NCBI GenBank assembly: GCA_025362315.1
Contig: JANYGP010000019.1
Span: forward strand, 103,608 to 167,607
Direction of reading: 5' to 3'
Origin: Polaromonas sp.
Lineage (GTDB): Bacteria; Pseudomonadota; Gammaproteobacteria; Burkholderiales; Burkholderiaceae_C
Length of the DNA: 64,000 bases
Shown: positions 1-10,466 of the stretch, one piece after another
Layout: the number at the start of each line of letters is the position of its first letter
How positions within the stretch are numbered: position 1 is the first letter of the stretch
The notes under the pieces: generated by a model
What the model saw: only the letters and a program-made list of their open reading frames with translations
Databases searched by the model: none
What the model was told of the DNA's origin: nothing
Position numbers and translations under genes: made by a program

Positions 1-402
1 GACTGTGGTCCGCTGGTCTTGCCTTCACACATTGCACATGCCCTCAATACCCTGAATGCACCAGATGATTTGCCGCCACGTGTTTTGCTGCGTACAGCAC
101 GCAAAGCCAGCCAGTCCTGGGCATCATTTACCGCCATAGCGCCCGAAACAATGGCGCTGCTAGCTACCAAAAACACAGTACTGGTGGGCATTGACACCCC
201 GAGTGTTGACCCTGCTGACAGCCAGACGCTGCCCAGCCACCATCAGCTGCTGATGCACAACATGCGCGTGCTGGAATGCCTGGTGCTGGACGACGTGCCT
301 GAAGGGGACTATGAGTTGATTGCTTTGCCCCTGAAACTGATGCGCTCGGACGCATCGCCTGTGCGCGCTGTCTTGCGTGAACTGCCCTGCAAAAACCAAT
401 AA
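1..402 (+). CDS. kynB: kynurenine formamidase (arylformamidase), C-terminal part, truncated by window start
   Basis: Frame open to the window edge; [33 protein letters not shown] is KynB-like; directly upstream of kynU and kynA. Confidence 0.85.
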   Translation, partial: DCGPLVLPSHIAHALNTLNAPDDLPPRVLLRTARKASQSWASFTAIAPETMALLATKNTVLVGIDTPSVDPADSQTLPSHHQLLMHNMRVLECLVLDDVPEGDYELIALPLKLMRSDASPVRAVLRELPCKNQ

Positions 403-406
403 CACC

Positions 407-1684
407 ATGACCACACAACAAGACTGCATCGCGCTGGACGCGCAAGACCCGATTCGCAAATTGCGCCAGCAATTCACCTTGCCCGAGGGCGTCATTTACC
501 TGGATGGCAACTCGCTGGGCGTGCTGCCCAAAACGGCTGCCAGCCGGGTCGCCAAAGCTGTCACCGAAGAATGGGGTCAGGGCTTGATCCGCAGCTGGAA
601 CGCGGCGGGCTGGTTTGACATGCCGCAGCGCCTGGGCGACAAAATCGCGCGGCTGGTTGGTGCTGCACCAGGCGAGGTGGTGGCAACCGACACGACGTCC
701 ATCAACCTGTACAAGGTCCTGTCAGCCGCGCTGAGCATGACAGCCATCGACGCGCCTGAAAGAAAGATTTTGCTCAGCGAACGCAGCAACTTTCCAACCG
801 ATTTGTACATTGCCGAGGCGCTGTGCAAAGAGCGCGGCTTGCAGCTTGTGCTGGTAGATGCTGAAAACATGGAAGCTGCCTTGCACCCGGGCGTTGCCGT
901 GCTGATGCTCACCCATGTCAACTACCGGACCGGTGCCATGTACGACATGCAGGCCATCACGGGTGCAGCGCATGCCCAGGGCATTTTGTGTGTGTGGGAC
1001 CTGGCACACAGTGCAGGCGCCGTACCGGTTGATCTGACTGCCGCCAAGGCTGACTTTGCAGTCGGTTGTGGCTACAAATACCTGAACGGTGGCCCGGGAG
1101 CACCGGCGTTTGTGTGGGTCAACCCCAAGCATGCATCGCGTGATGTGTGGCAGCCGCTGGCGGGATGGTGGGGCCACAGTGCGCCGTTTGCATTCACACC
1201 AGACTACCGCCCGGCTGCAGGCATCAACCGCTACCTGTGCGGCACACAACCGGTGCTGAACATGACAGCACTCGACTGCGGGCTGGACACCATGCTGGCT
1301 GCCGAGCCCCTGGGCGGCATGGCTGCGCTGCGCAAAAAGTCGCTGGCATTGACCGATCTGTTTATCACGCTGGTGGAAGAGCGTTGCGCCAGTTTCGGTT
1401 TGGGTCTGGCCACACCAAGAAACCATGCCCAACGTGGCTCTCAAGTTTGCCTGACACGATCAGAGGGTGCCTACGCCATCATGCAGGCACTGATTGCACG
1501 CGGCGTGATTGGTGACTTCAGGGCGGGTGATGGCGGTGCAAATCTGGACATTCTCCGGTTCGGCTTTACCCCGCTGTACACCCGCTTTGAAGACGTGTGG
1601 AACGCCGTGGCGCATTTGCGCCAGGTGCTTGATTCGGGTGAGTGGCAACAACCCGAATTCAACAAACAAAGCCTGGTGACCTGA
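407..1684 (+). CDS. kynU: kynureninase
   Basis: Full-length PLP enzyme (YLDGNSLGVLPK; GYKYLNGGPGAPAFVWV). Start taken as ATG at 407 (MTTQQD) rather than the track's 377. Confidence 0.93.
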   Translation: MTTQQDCIALDAQDPIRKLRQQFTLPEGVIYLDGNSLGVLPKTAASRVAKAVTEEWGQGLIRSWNAAGWFDMPQRLGDKIARLVGAAPGEVVATDTTSINLYKVLSAALSMTAIDAPERKILLSERSNFPTDLYIAEALCKERGLQLVLVDAENMEAALHPGVAVLMLTHVNYRTGAMYDMQAITGAAHAQGILCVWDLAHSAGAVPVDLTAAKADFAVGCGYKYLNGGPGAPAFVWVNPKHASRDVWQPLAGWWGHSAPFAFTPDYRPAAGINRYLCGTQPVLNMTALDCGLDTMLAAEPLGGMAALRKKSLALTDLFITLVEERCASFGLGLATPRNHAQRGSQVCLTRSEGAYAIMQALIARGVIGDFRAGDGGANLDILRFGFTPLYTRFEDVWNAVAHLRQVLDSGEWQQPEFNKQSLVT

Positions 1685-1687
1685 ATC

Positions 1688-2578
1688 ATGCAAGACCCGA
1701 ACGAAGGTGGCTGCCCATTTGGCGGTTCGGGGCAGAACACAGCCAGCCCGCCTGACATTGTCCACAGCGACAAGGCGCAGCTGGATTTCAGCAAATCCAT
1801 GAGTTACGGCGACTACCTGCACCTGGACGCGCTGCTGGGCGCACAGCAACCGCTGTCGCCCGAGCACAACGAAATGCTGTTCATCATCCAGCACCAGACC
1901 AGCGAGTTGTGGATGAAGCTGATGCTGCACGAGCTGGTTGCTGCGATTGCCGATGTGGCCAGAGACGAGTTGAGCGACGCGTTTAAAAAGCTGGCCCGCG
2001 TCAGCAAGATCATGGAGCAACTGGTTCATGCCTGGGACGTGCTGGCCACCATGACACCGCCAGAGTACAGCGCCATCCGGCCGTATCTGGCCAATTCAAG
2101 TGGCTTTCAAAGCGCGCAATACCGCTGCATTGAATTTGCCCTCGGCAACAAGAATGCCGCCATGCTCAAGCCCCATGCGCATCGCCCTGATTTGCTGGCG
2201 CAGGTGCAAAAAGCGTTTGAATCACCATCGCTGTATGACGAAGCGCTTCGTTTGCTGGCCCGGCGCGGCCTGCCAGTGCCATTGAGTCACATTGAGCGCG
2301 ACTGGAAAAAAGCCTATGTTGAAAGCGATGCGGTTGAGCTTGCCTGGCTGGTCGCCTACCGCAACCCGAAACAGCACTTTGATTTGTACCAGCTGGGCGA
2401 AGAGCTGACCGATCTGGAAGACGCCTTCAGGCTATGGCGCTTTCGCCACGTCACCACAGTCGAGCGCGTGATTGGCTTCAAGCGCGGCACAGGCGGCACG
2501 GGCGGCGTCAGCTACCTGCGCAAAATGCTGGACGTGGTGCTGTTTCCCGAGATCTGGAAGCTCCGGACAGCCTTGTAG
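1688..2578 (+). CDS. kynA: tryptophan 2,3-dioxygenase
   Basis: [41 protein letters not shown] and [27 protein letters not shown] motifs. Confidence 0.95.
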   Translation: MQDPNEGGCPFGGSGQNTASPPDIVHSDKAQLDFSKSMSYGDYLHLDALLGAQQPLSPEHNEMLFIIQHQTSELWMKLMLHELVAAIADVARDELSDAFKKLARVSKIMEQLVHAWDVLATMTPPEYSAIRPYLANSSGFQSAQYRCIEFALGNKNAAMLKPHAHRPDLLAQVQKAFESPSLYDEALRLLARRGLPVPLSHIERDWKKAYVESDAVELAWLVAYRNPKQHFDLYQLGEELTDLEDAFRLWRFRHVTTVERVIGFKRGTGGTGGVSYLRKMLDVVLFPEIWKLRTAL

Positions 2579-2627
2579 ACGTATTTCAGGTCTTTTGGAC
2601 TGTCTTCAATGTTTTTTAGGCATAAAA

Positions 2628-2677
2628 CAAGGCTGTAGCCCAATCATTACGGGCGCTGACAGCTCCTGATTAAATAG
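2628..2677 (+). repeat. dispersed ~45-bp repeat, copy A
   Basis: GGCTGTAGCCCAATCATTACGGGCGCTGACAGCTCCTGATTAAATAG. Confidence 0.75.
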
Positions 2678-2796
2678 CAGTCAGTTTACTTTATCTACTT
2701 TATTGAGTTCACGCTGGCCACTCCAAAAGCCATCCGCACCGATGCCAACCTGCTTTCCAGCACGCCAAAAAGTTCGCACCCACAGGCCAGGCGGAT

Positions 2797-5700
2797 TCAT
2801 TTCTGGCTTTGCAAGCTTTTCAATGTCTTCAAACTTTCACTCTCAAGCAAATTCAGCAGGTCGTCCAATTCAAGTGGTTTGACCACATGGTGATCAAAAC
2901 CGGCATTGGCACTTTTTCGCCGATCGTCTGCCTGCCCCCAGCCTGTCAACGCGACCAGCACCATGCCCTGCCCCCACGGCTGTTGCCTGATGCGTCTGGC
3001 GGCTTCGTAGCCATTGAGCTTTGGCATGCCAATGTCCATCATCACCATGTCAGGTTTGAACTGCATGGCGACTTCGATCCCGGCTTCTCCGTCATTGGCG
3101 ATGCACACTTCCTGGCCCAGCATCTCGAGCAAACAGGCAAGCGACTCGGCCGCATCCACGTTGTCGTCCACCACCAAAATTCGGTGGCGAGCCGATGGCA
3201 CTACATCAGTGTTTTGCCCAGTCAGATGGGTTGGCTGGTCGGTGCTGACGGCCATGGGCAGCCGGATCACAAATTCACTGCCCATGCCTTCGCCGCTGCT
3301 TTTGGCTTCAATGGTTCCGCCGTGCATTTGCACCAGTCCTTTGACCAGCGACAGGCCAATCCCCATTCCGCCTGTCGTTTTTTCCAGGGTCCGGTCTACC
3401 TGGGTGAACATGTCAAACACCCGGCCCAGCATCCCCGGCGGAATGCCAATGCCGTTGTCTTTCATTGACAAAACCGCAGTTGCGCCGTCGCACCAGGCGG
3501 TCAGCCAGATGCGCCCCCCGGGATGGGTGTATTTGGCTGAGTTGTTCAGCAGATTTGACACCACCTGGGCCAGCCGCGCCGCGTCTGCATCCACAAGAAT
3601 TGGCTCGGCAGGCAGGTCGATGATCAGCTCATGCCCTGCTTGCACGATGGCAGACTGGCTGGTTTCTACAGCAGCATCAATCACGGCCCGCAATGTGACC
3701 CGCTCTTTGCGAAGCTCCAGTTTGTTGCTGGTCACCCGGCTCACGTCCATCAAATCATCGACCAGCCGCACCAGCTGCGTCAGTTGCCGGTCCATCATGG
3801 CCCGGGCCTGTTCAACGGCGCTGCTGGGCTGCGCCCGTTTGATCAGTTGCAGGCCGTTGCGCAGCGGGGCCAGCGGGTTTCGCAGCTCATGGGCCAGGGT
3901 GGCCAAAAATTCATTTTTGTGTTGGTCAGCGTCTCGCAGTTGGGTGACCAGTTGCTCACGGCTTTGTTCCACCAGCTTGCGGGCGGTGATGTCTTGTACT
4001 GTGCCGTCAAAGCTGTACATCTGTGTGCCGCCTTTGTCGACCTGGCTGGCTCTGCCTTTGGCAAGCACCCAGCGTACAGCGCCATCCGGGTGAATGACCC
4101 GGTGTTCAATGGCATACGGCGTGGGGTTGTCCAGCCGGGTGGCGGCGGCGACTGCCAGCTCAACTGCCGGCAGGTCCTGCGGGTGCAAAACTGAAAAGAG
4201 ATTGAGGTAGTCCGTCCACTCATCGCGGGTGCCAAAAATTTCCCGAAACCGCGCATCGGTTTGGGTCAGTCGGGTGGCAATGTCAACATGCCATGTGCCA
4301 AGTTCAGCCGCGTCAAGTGCCATGCGCCGCTGCAATTCGCTGGCGCGCAAGGCAGCTTCTGCCCGCACCTGCTCCGTGGTGGACCAGGCTCTTTCAGCCG
4401 TGTCTTTGGCAATGGCTACTTCGGTGGGGGTCCAGACCCGCGGACGCGTTGAATGGACGGCCAGGCAGGCGATGAAATAGCCGTCTTTGACCACCGGCAC
4501 CGCGAGGTGTGCGCCAATACCCAAATCCGCAAAAACTTTCTTTTCATTCTCGGTCAAATCAGCCGATGCAGGCACGTCGGTCTCTGTGTAAACGGTGCCT
4601 GCGCGCAATTTGGCCAGCACCAAAGCCCCAAACGAGCTGATCGGGTAGCGGCCAACAATGCTGGCAGCTGTGCCTCGGGTGAAATTTGTCATCACGATGT
4701 AGTCATCGCCCTGAATTTCAAAATACAAGACTCGGTCGGCCTCAAGTTGTTCGCCCAACAGTCGGCTGGCAGCAGCTTGGATAACGACCGGGTCTGACTG
4801 GGAGCGCAAGACGTCTGAAAGCCTGACCAAAAAAGCATTTTGCAATTGCGTTGCCTTGACGGCTTCTTGCGCTTGCCAGCTGGCGGTGATGTCCTTGAAC
4901 AGAATGGCCACCAGATTGCTGCCGGCCTCTCCCAGCCGGAATGCGTCAACATCAAACCACCGCCCGTCCATCGGCCCGGCAGCGTGCGTGAAGCGGATGG
5001 GCTCGCCTGTCACGGCCACCCGGCCATAGGTTTCAAACCAGAATTCTTCCAGCCCGGGGATCGCCTGCCGGACTGATTTTCCAAGCAGCCCTTGCATGCC
5101 GGTGTGCTTGTCGAAAGCCGCGTTCATTTGCAACATGCGGTAGTCCAGCGCCCGGCCGGACCCATCGAGTTCCATCTGCACCACGCAAAAGCCCTGGTCC
5201 ATCGATTCAAACAGCGTGCGAAACCTCTCCTCACTGCGCAAAATCGCTACGACCGACTGGTGCCTTTGAATGGCGATGCTCGCCAGATAAGTAGCGACAT
5301 CCATCAGTTCTTTGTTGACCGGCTCCAGGTCGCCAAATTCTTCGCTGTAAACAGTGAAAGACGCAAGCACCGCACCGTTTTGGCCCAGCACCGGCATGTA
5401 CCAGCACGACTGCATGCCTTGGTCCAACAGCAAACGTCGCCACTTGGGATCAAACACAAGGTCGCCAGTAACGTCTGGCACGGTCACGACCTTGCCTGTC
5501 AGTAACACCTCCATGGCAGGGCCAAAGTACGGCTTTTCAATGGGTACGCCCTGCAGGGCATGCAAAAAAGGCACAGGCAAGCTGGGCGCAACGGCCAAGC
5601 CAACGGCGCGGTGCTGCGCATCCGGCAACACCAATGCGCAATGCCAGCCTTTGTGTTGCCCTTCAATGACGCCACACAAAACACTCAAGATGTCCTGCAA

Positions 5701-7416
5701 CGGGGCGTCAGCAGCCACCAGCTCCAGCACCTGCAGCTGACCCGCCTGCAGGTTCTCAGACTTCTTGCGCGCAGTGATGTCTTGTAAGGATACAGCCAGC
5801 CCGCCGCCCTGAACTGGGTAGCACTTGATGGCAGACCACATCTCCCACTTCGCATAGTGGTACTCAAACTGAACGGTCACCTGCTCGTCCGCGCAGCGGC
5901 GGTACTCGGTTTCCAGCTGCGTGCCCAGCAACTCAGGAAACAGCTCCCAGATTGTTTTGCCCAGCGTTTCAGCACGCGGGCGCTGGTTCATGCGCTCCGC
6001 CTCATCGTTCAGGTAAACCACACGCCAGTCTTTGTCAAATCTTGTGAAAGCGTCGGTGATGCTTTGTAGCGTCGACACCATTTGCTGCTGCGCGTCCAGC
6101 TGGCCTGCCTGCGCAAGTTTGCGGGCAGCAATGTCTGTTGTGCAGCCCACCATCTTCACCAACTTGCCGCCGTCGTCCCTGAGCAGCACAGCGCGTTCTT
6201 CAACGTGTAGCCAATGGCCGTCCCGGTGGCGCACCCGGTACTCGTTCAGGTAAGAGTTGCCGGTCGTGGCCGCCAGCAGGCGCGCGCTGGCTTCACGATC
6301 TTCAGGGTGAATCAGCGCCCACCACCACTCAACGTTTGGCGGGGCTTCATCCGGCTGATAGCCCAGCACCTCATGCAGGCCCTGCGACCGTTCAACGCGG
6401 CCGGTTTGCACGTCGTACTCAAAAATGATGCCCTTGACGGCCTGGCAAGCAAGGCGGAAGCGCTCTTCACTGGCCCTCAGCTGGAGTTCGGCAAGCTTGC
6501 GTTCCGTCACGTCCAGCGACAGGCCGACAATGCGCATCTGCTGACCAGTGCCCTGGCGCTCGGCACGGGACGCTACCCAGCGCAGCGAGCCGTCGGGCTG
6601 AAATACCCGGTGCTCATGCCGATACGGTTTTCCGGTGGCAAGCGTCAGTTGCAGCGCTGCCTTGATGTTTGTGCGGTCATCCGGATGAATGCACGCCATG
6701 GCCTGCTCGTGGCTCGGAGTTGTCCCTGGCGGCAGGCCGTGCAATTGCAACGCGCGGTTTGACGCGCTGAATTCCCCTGTTGTCAGATTGATTTCCCAGC
6801 TCCCTGCATTCGCCGCTGCCATCGCCATGTCAAGCCGCTCGGCATTGCGTTCGCGCTCTGACAGTTCATCGCGTTGCCGATACTGACGCCGCCGCTGCCT
6901 CAGCGCCAGGCTGACGGCGTTGACCCACGCTGTGTGTGCAATCGGCTGGGCAATGACGGTGACGTTGCCAAGCTTTGCAACCGCCTGAGCTACAGCAGGC
7001 GAATCAGCATCACCGCATGCCAGCACCAGCACTGGCAAGTCAGACCAGGGTGCCTGCTGACCCAGCCATTTTGTCAAAAAGCTCATGCTGCCTTTGACAG
7101 CAACTTCCGCCATCAACACCGCCGCCGCACCTGTCAACAACTGCTCCCCCAACTGCTGGGCATCAGCGCAACGAACGCTGGCAATACCAGCACCGGCCAA
7201 ACCCAGACCGATCAGGTCCCAGTCATCTGCGGAAGGTGCCAGTACCAATACGCGAGCTTCATGCCCCGGGTGCTTGCCTGAGAGCACATCGGACCCATTC
7301 GACAAAATGCTTTCGCGCTTTTGCGTGGATTCGACAGCCAGTGCATTGCCCGAGCCTTCAATGCCAGTCGCAATCAAAGCTTCAAAGGGAGCGTTTGCAG
7401 AATCAATCATTGTCAT
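2797..7416 (-). CDS. hybrid sensor histidine kinase: degenerate N-terminal receiver, multiple PAS and GAF domains, HisKA, HATPase, C-terminal receiver
   Basis: H-box FLATLAHELRNPLAPLRN, GGMGIGLSLVKGLVQMHGG ATPase motif, C-terminal RILVVDDNVDAAESLA...MMDIGMPKLNGYEAA receiver; repeated PAS motifs. Start assumed near MTMIDSAN. Confidence 0.9.
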   Translation of the reverse strand: MTMIDSANAPFEALIATGIEGSGNALAVESTQKRESILSNGSDVLSGKHPGHEARVLVLAPSADDWDLIGLGLAGAGIASVRCADAQQLGEQLLTGAAAVLMAEVAVKGSMSFLTKWLGQQAPWSDLPVLVLACGDADSPAVAQAVAKLGNVTVIAQPIAHTAWVNAVSLALRQRRRQYRQRDELSERERNAERLDMAMAAANAGSWEINLTTGEFSASNRALQLHGLPPGTTPSHEQAMACIHPDDRTNIKAALQLTLATGKPYRHEHRVFQPDGSLRWVASRAERQGTGQQMRIVGLSLDVTERKLAELQLRASEERFRLACQAVKGIIFEYDVQTGRVERSQGLHEVLGYQPDEAPPNVEWWWALIHPEDREASARLLAATTGNSYLNEYRVRHRDGHWLHVEERAVLLRDDGGKLVKMVGCTTDIAARKLAQAGQLDAQQQMVSTLQSITDAFTRFDKDWRVVYLNDEAERMNQRPRAETLGKTIWELFPELLGTQLETEYRRCADEQVTVQFEYHYAKWEMWSAIKCYPVQGGGLAVSLQDITARKKSENLQAGQLQVLELVAADAPLQDILSVLCGVIEGQHKGWHCALVLPDAQHRAVGLAVAPSLPVPFLHALQGVPIEKPYFGPAMEVLLTGKVVTVPDVTGDLVFDPKWRRLLLDQGMQSCWYMPVLGQNGAVLASFTVYSEEFGDLEPVNKELMDVATYLASIAIQRHQSVVAILRSEERFRTLFESMDQGFCVVQMELDGSGRALDYRMLQMNAAFDKHTGMQGLLGKSVRQAIPGLEEFWFETYGRVAVTGEPIRFTHAAGPMDGRWFDVDAFRLGEAGSNLVAILFKDITASWQAQEAVKATQLQNAFLVRLSDVLRSQSDPVVIQAAASRLLGEQLEADRVLYFEIQGDDYIVMTNFTRGTAASIVGRYPISSFGALVLAKLRAGTVYTETDVPASADLTENEKKVFADLGIGAHLAVPVVKDGYFIACLAVHSTRPRVWTPTEVAIAKDTAERAWSTTEQVRAEAALRASELQRRMALDAAELGTWHVDIATRLTQTDARFREIFGTRDEWTDYLNLFSVLHPQDLPAVELAVAAATRLDNPTPYAIEHRVIHPDGAVRWVLAKGRASQVDKGGTQMYSFDGTVQDITARKLVEQSREQLVTQLRDADQHKNEFLATLAHELRNPLAPLRNGLQLIKRAQPSSAVEQARAMMDRQLTQLVRLVDDLMDVSRVTSNKLELRKERVTLRAVIDAAVETSQSAIVQAGHELIIDLPAEPILVDADAARLAQVVSNLLNNSAKYTHPGGRIWLTAWCDGATAVLSMKDNGIGIPPGMLGRVFDMFTQVDRTLEKTTGGMGIGLSLVKGLVQMHGGTIEAKSSGEGMGSEFVIRLPMAVSTDQPTHLTGQNTDVVPSARHRILVVDDNVDAAESLACLLEMLGQEVCIANDGEAGIEVAMQFKPDMVMMDIGMPKLNGYEAARRIRQQPWGQGMVLVALTGWGQADDRRKSANAGFDHHVVKPLELDDLLNLLESESLKTLKSLQSQK

Positions 7417-7707
7417 AAGCTTGATGAAATGCGGTCGTTGAAAAGAGACAAGCGGGCTACCCAACGCTATCGAATGGCTTATTTACAGGCTGCGTGTTTG
7501 CCCAAATATACCCATCAATATGCATAAAAATTTCCTTGAACGGGCACAAAAGCATGCTTGATTGGTAATCACCTGTAACCATCGCTGTTGGTGTCCGTTG
7601 GCTCTGTACTGACGAGTCAGGCATGTGGAGCAGACAAGCAAATGCACAGAATTGACATGGCTGCAGTTAAAAAGCGGCTTAAAAACGATTAAATAATGCC
7701 TGAATCA

Positions 7708-7756
7708 ACCATTAGCCCATTAGATATGGGCGCTAGCAGCTATTTAATTGATAGTA
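7708..7756 (+). repeat. dispersed ~45-bp repeat, copy B
   Basis: CCATTAGCCCATTAGATATGGGCGCTAGCAGCTATTTAATTGATAG. Confidence 0.85.
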
Positions 7757-7875
7757 TTGTCAAATTCATTTGCCAGGGGCATCATGTCAAAAGCCCGAAA
7801 TGTTTAAAACACGCTGGGCTTTTAACCCTTTGAATTCATACCGTTTCACATGAGGCAGGAAATCCCCATCAGTGT

Positions 7876-8148
7876 CTAAATGTCCTGACGGCCTTCCAGA
7901 ACGCTTTTGGCACGCTGATAAAAACCCAGCTCGTCGATGGTGATCATCGGGCGATTGGCGGCAAAGGTTTTTTCAATGGCTGCCTGCTGCGCCCTGGCCA
8001 CAGCTGTCAATCCGCGCTTGGCGGCTGCCAGTCCCAACACAGCGGCAAATTCCCTCGGGCCGCGATACACCTCGGCGTTGTCCATCTGGTACCCGACCTT
8101 CGGGCCTTGTTTGTTGGGCAATGTGAGCTGGTGGATCTGAATCGCCAT
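7876..8148 (-). CDS. hypothetical protein, 90 aa
   Basis: ORF with ATG start; no recognised domain. Confidence 0.35.
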   Translation of the reverse strand: MAIQIHQLTLPNKQGPKVGYQMDNAEVYRGPREFAAVLGLAAAKRGLTAVARAQQAAIEKTFAANRPMITIDELGFYQRAKSVLEGRQDI

Positions 8149-8507
8149 GAAGTGCTGACCTGGCCTGCTAACGCTGCAGAGCTTGCATTCTTCCCGATCA
8201 ACAGCTTTTCGGTTGCGATTTGTTCGTTGGATGTCACCAACGTGTTGGTGGGCCTGGTTGGCCGTGAAGGCAAGGTCAACGGCTCACTTGTCCTTGACGT
8301 AAAAGTCAGTGTTTTGACAAGCATTGTGCAAGGCACGGGGCGGGCCTGCAGAATCCATTGCAGCTTTTTACAGAAAATGATTCAAGCCAGCCCAATACTG
8401 CGCGCGTAGCTGCACAAATAGGCAGCATTGTCCGGAGATCAGCTGGATAAAACTTGACATGCGCCATTACACACAATGAAGAGCAAAGGCTGGCGCGCTG
8501 GTTGATG

Positions 8508-8542
8508 GCTGCTGGTTGCTGGCTGCTGGTTGCTGGCTGCTC
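8508..8542. repeat. heptanucleotide tandem array (GGYTGCT) x5
   Basis: ggctgct ggttgct ggctgct ggttgct ggctgct read directly. Confidence 0.9.
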
Positions 8543-8548
8543 GTAAAA

Positions 8549-8604
8549 GATTGCGGATTGCGGATTGCAGATTGCAGATTGCAGATTGCAGATTGCAGAT
8601 TGCC
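8549..8604. repeat. heptanucleotide tandem array (GATTGCN) x8
   Basis: gattgcg x2, gattgca x5, gattgcc x1, contiguous. Confidence 0.97.
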
Positions 8605-8949
8605 GTTGTGGAAAAGCATGGGCCTGGGCCTGGCTTTACTTGCAGGTTTTACGCTATGTCAGCCGGCAGAAGTTGACACGCAACTGCAAGAGCGGGAAAA
8701 GCCCCTGCGTGGCCTTTTTCATCCCTGCAGCACTCAATTTCGCGAAAACACCAATGCGGGGGTCGAGCGTGGGACCCGCTAAGTACCCGGCGAGAGTGTC
8801 GAGGTGAAGGCTTACAAAAAACTTGAAGGCCATAACGCCGCCAAAAAAAACAGTTTGCCACCGCAACACGGCTGACAATCGCCTGGAAATGGGGTTGCTG
8901 TCGGGTTTCACAATTCATCAGGCACTCGTCCATTGCAGTTTCTCATGTC

Positions 8950-9264
8950 GTGCAGGCAAGTGATTGGAACCCTGCCACCTGGAACTGGAGCGGCCTGCCG
9001 CGCATCAACGGTGACCATTTTTACTTGAGCAATGCTGCGTTGTGTAACGTTGCCAAAGGCACTGTGCTGGTAGCACCCGCAGCAACCACCCACGGCAATG
9101 ACATGCATCAGCGATTTATCAAGGTGCAGACCCAGCAGCTGTCTGTTGCCCTGAACGTGACGATTCCGGCATCCAGGGCGGAGTTGCCATCGGGGCATGA
9201 CATGCTGTTTGTGATTGACTCTGCCGGCATACCTTCAGTTGCGAAATTTGTGCATATTTCCTGA
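8950..9264 (+). pseudogene. remnant of a galactose/glyoxal oxidase-like protein (C-terminal DUF1929-type domain only)
   Basis: TTHGNDMHQRFIKVQ...LPSGHDMLFVIDSAGIPSVAKFVHIS resembles the conserved C-terminus of galactose-oxidase-like proteins; no beta-propeller domain upstream. Confidence 0.6.
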
Positions 9265-9294
9265 GCTTGAAATAGCATGGTTGTGATGAACTGA

Positions 9295-10464
9295 TTACGG
9301 ACGCGTTGCGTACAGCCACGGCATGTCCAGCAGTTTTTCACCCAGCAGCCTCATGGCCACATCACGACCCCAACGCGTGACACCTTTGGCATGAAAAATC
9401 TGACCGTTGCGCATGGCTCTGGCCTGAACGCGTGCATTGCGTTGCCAGCGATTGGCGGCATATCGCTGCAATGCTGCAGGAATGTTGTGCAAAGCCGCTT
9501 TTGACAAGGCTGCAGCAAGTGCCGCCGCGTCTTCAATAGCCATGCCTGCACCTTGCGCCAGGTAGGGTCGCATGGGGTGGGCAGCGTCGCCCAGCAAGGC
9601 AACACGGCCCTGAGCCATTTGGCTGGCGCTTTGCAGGGGTGGGCGGTCATGCATCACCCACAGCCGCCAGTCGGTAACTGAATCCAGCAGCTCATGCAGT
9701 GCTGTGCAACTGCCAGCCAAAGTATTTTTCAGGTCAGCGGCGTTGGCGGTGTGATTCCAGTTTTGGAAATCATCAGGAACAGCGCCATGTACAAACACAA
9801 CCATGTTCAGCCATTCGCCACCCCGAACCGGGTAAGAAACCGCATGCATGTTGCGGCCCAGCCAGGCTGTGACGTCTTGGCTGCGCAGGTGCAGAGGCAG
9901 CGCAGCTTGACAGACCAGCGCGCGGTAGGCCAGATGCCCCGTTAACTGCGGCATGCCATCATTGAGCAGTTGCTGACGGCTGCTGCTCCACAAGCCGTCA
10001 GCGCCCACCAAAACATCGGCGTCTTTTGCGCCCTGACCTGTCTGCAGGAAAAGGCTGTGCGGGGTCTGCCAAAAGCTTTGCACGGCAGCGCCGGTGTGCA
10101 GCACTGCTGCTGTTTGCCGCACAGCCTGCAGCAGCAAGCCATGCAAGTCAGCGCGGTGCAGCGTGACATACGGGCTGCCGTAATGCTCTGCCATGGCCTT
10201 GCCAAGTGTCAGCTTACTCAGCACCTTGCCACTGGCGGCATCACGTACCTGCAATTGCTCGGGACTGAAGCTGCAGGCCTGCAAAGCGCCATGCAGGCCC
10301 CATGCCTTCAGCAGGCGGGTTGCATTGGGGCCGAGTTGAATGCCGGCTCCTGCTTCATGGAATTCAACTGCTTTTTCAAACAACTCGACAGGCTGGCCCG
10401 AACGGGCCAGTGCCAGAGCCGCTGCCAGCCCGCCGATGCCGCCCCCCGCTATCGCTGTCTTCAT
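9295..10464 (-). CDS. FAD-dependent aromatic monooxygenase (salicylate hydroxylase-like)
   Basis: GGGIGGLAAALALARSGQPVELFEKA Rossmann motif; VALLGDAAHPMRPYLAQGAGMAIEDAAALA motif. ATG at 10464 (TTG at 10470 also possible). Confidence 0.85.
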   Translation of the reverse strand: MKTAIAGGGIGGLAAALALARSGQPVELFEKAVEFHEAGAGIQLGPNATRLLKAWGLHGALQACSFSPEQLQVRDAASGKVLSKLTLGKAMAEHYGSPYVTLHRADLHGLLLQAVRQTAAVLHTGAAVQSFWQTPHSLFLQTGQGAKDADVLVGADGLWSSSRQQLLNDGMPQLTGHLAYRALVCQAALPLHLRSQDVTAWLGRNMHAVSYPVRGGEWLNMVVFVHGAVPDDFQNWNHTANAADLKNTLAGSCTALHELLDSVTDWRLWVMHDRPPLQSASQMAQGRVALLGDAAHPMRPYLAQGAGMAIEDAAALAAALSKAALHNIPAALQRYAANRWQRNARVQARAMRNGQIFHAKGVTRWGRDVAMRLLGEKLLDMPWLYATRP

Positions 10465-10466
10465 GC

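Noticed and set aside
3014-4093. 359-aa plus-strand ORF and other plus ORFs over 2.8-7.5 kb
   Set aside because: Antisense shadows of the hybrid kinase gene; no domain signature.
8516-8807. Small ORFs reading IADCRLQIADCRL through the heptanucleotide array
   Set aside because: Peptide is simply the translated repeat; no conserved downstream domain or good start context.
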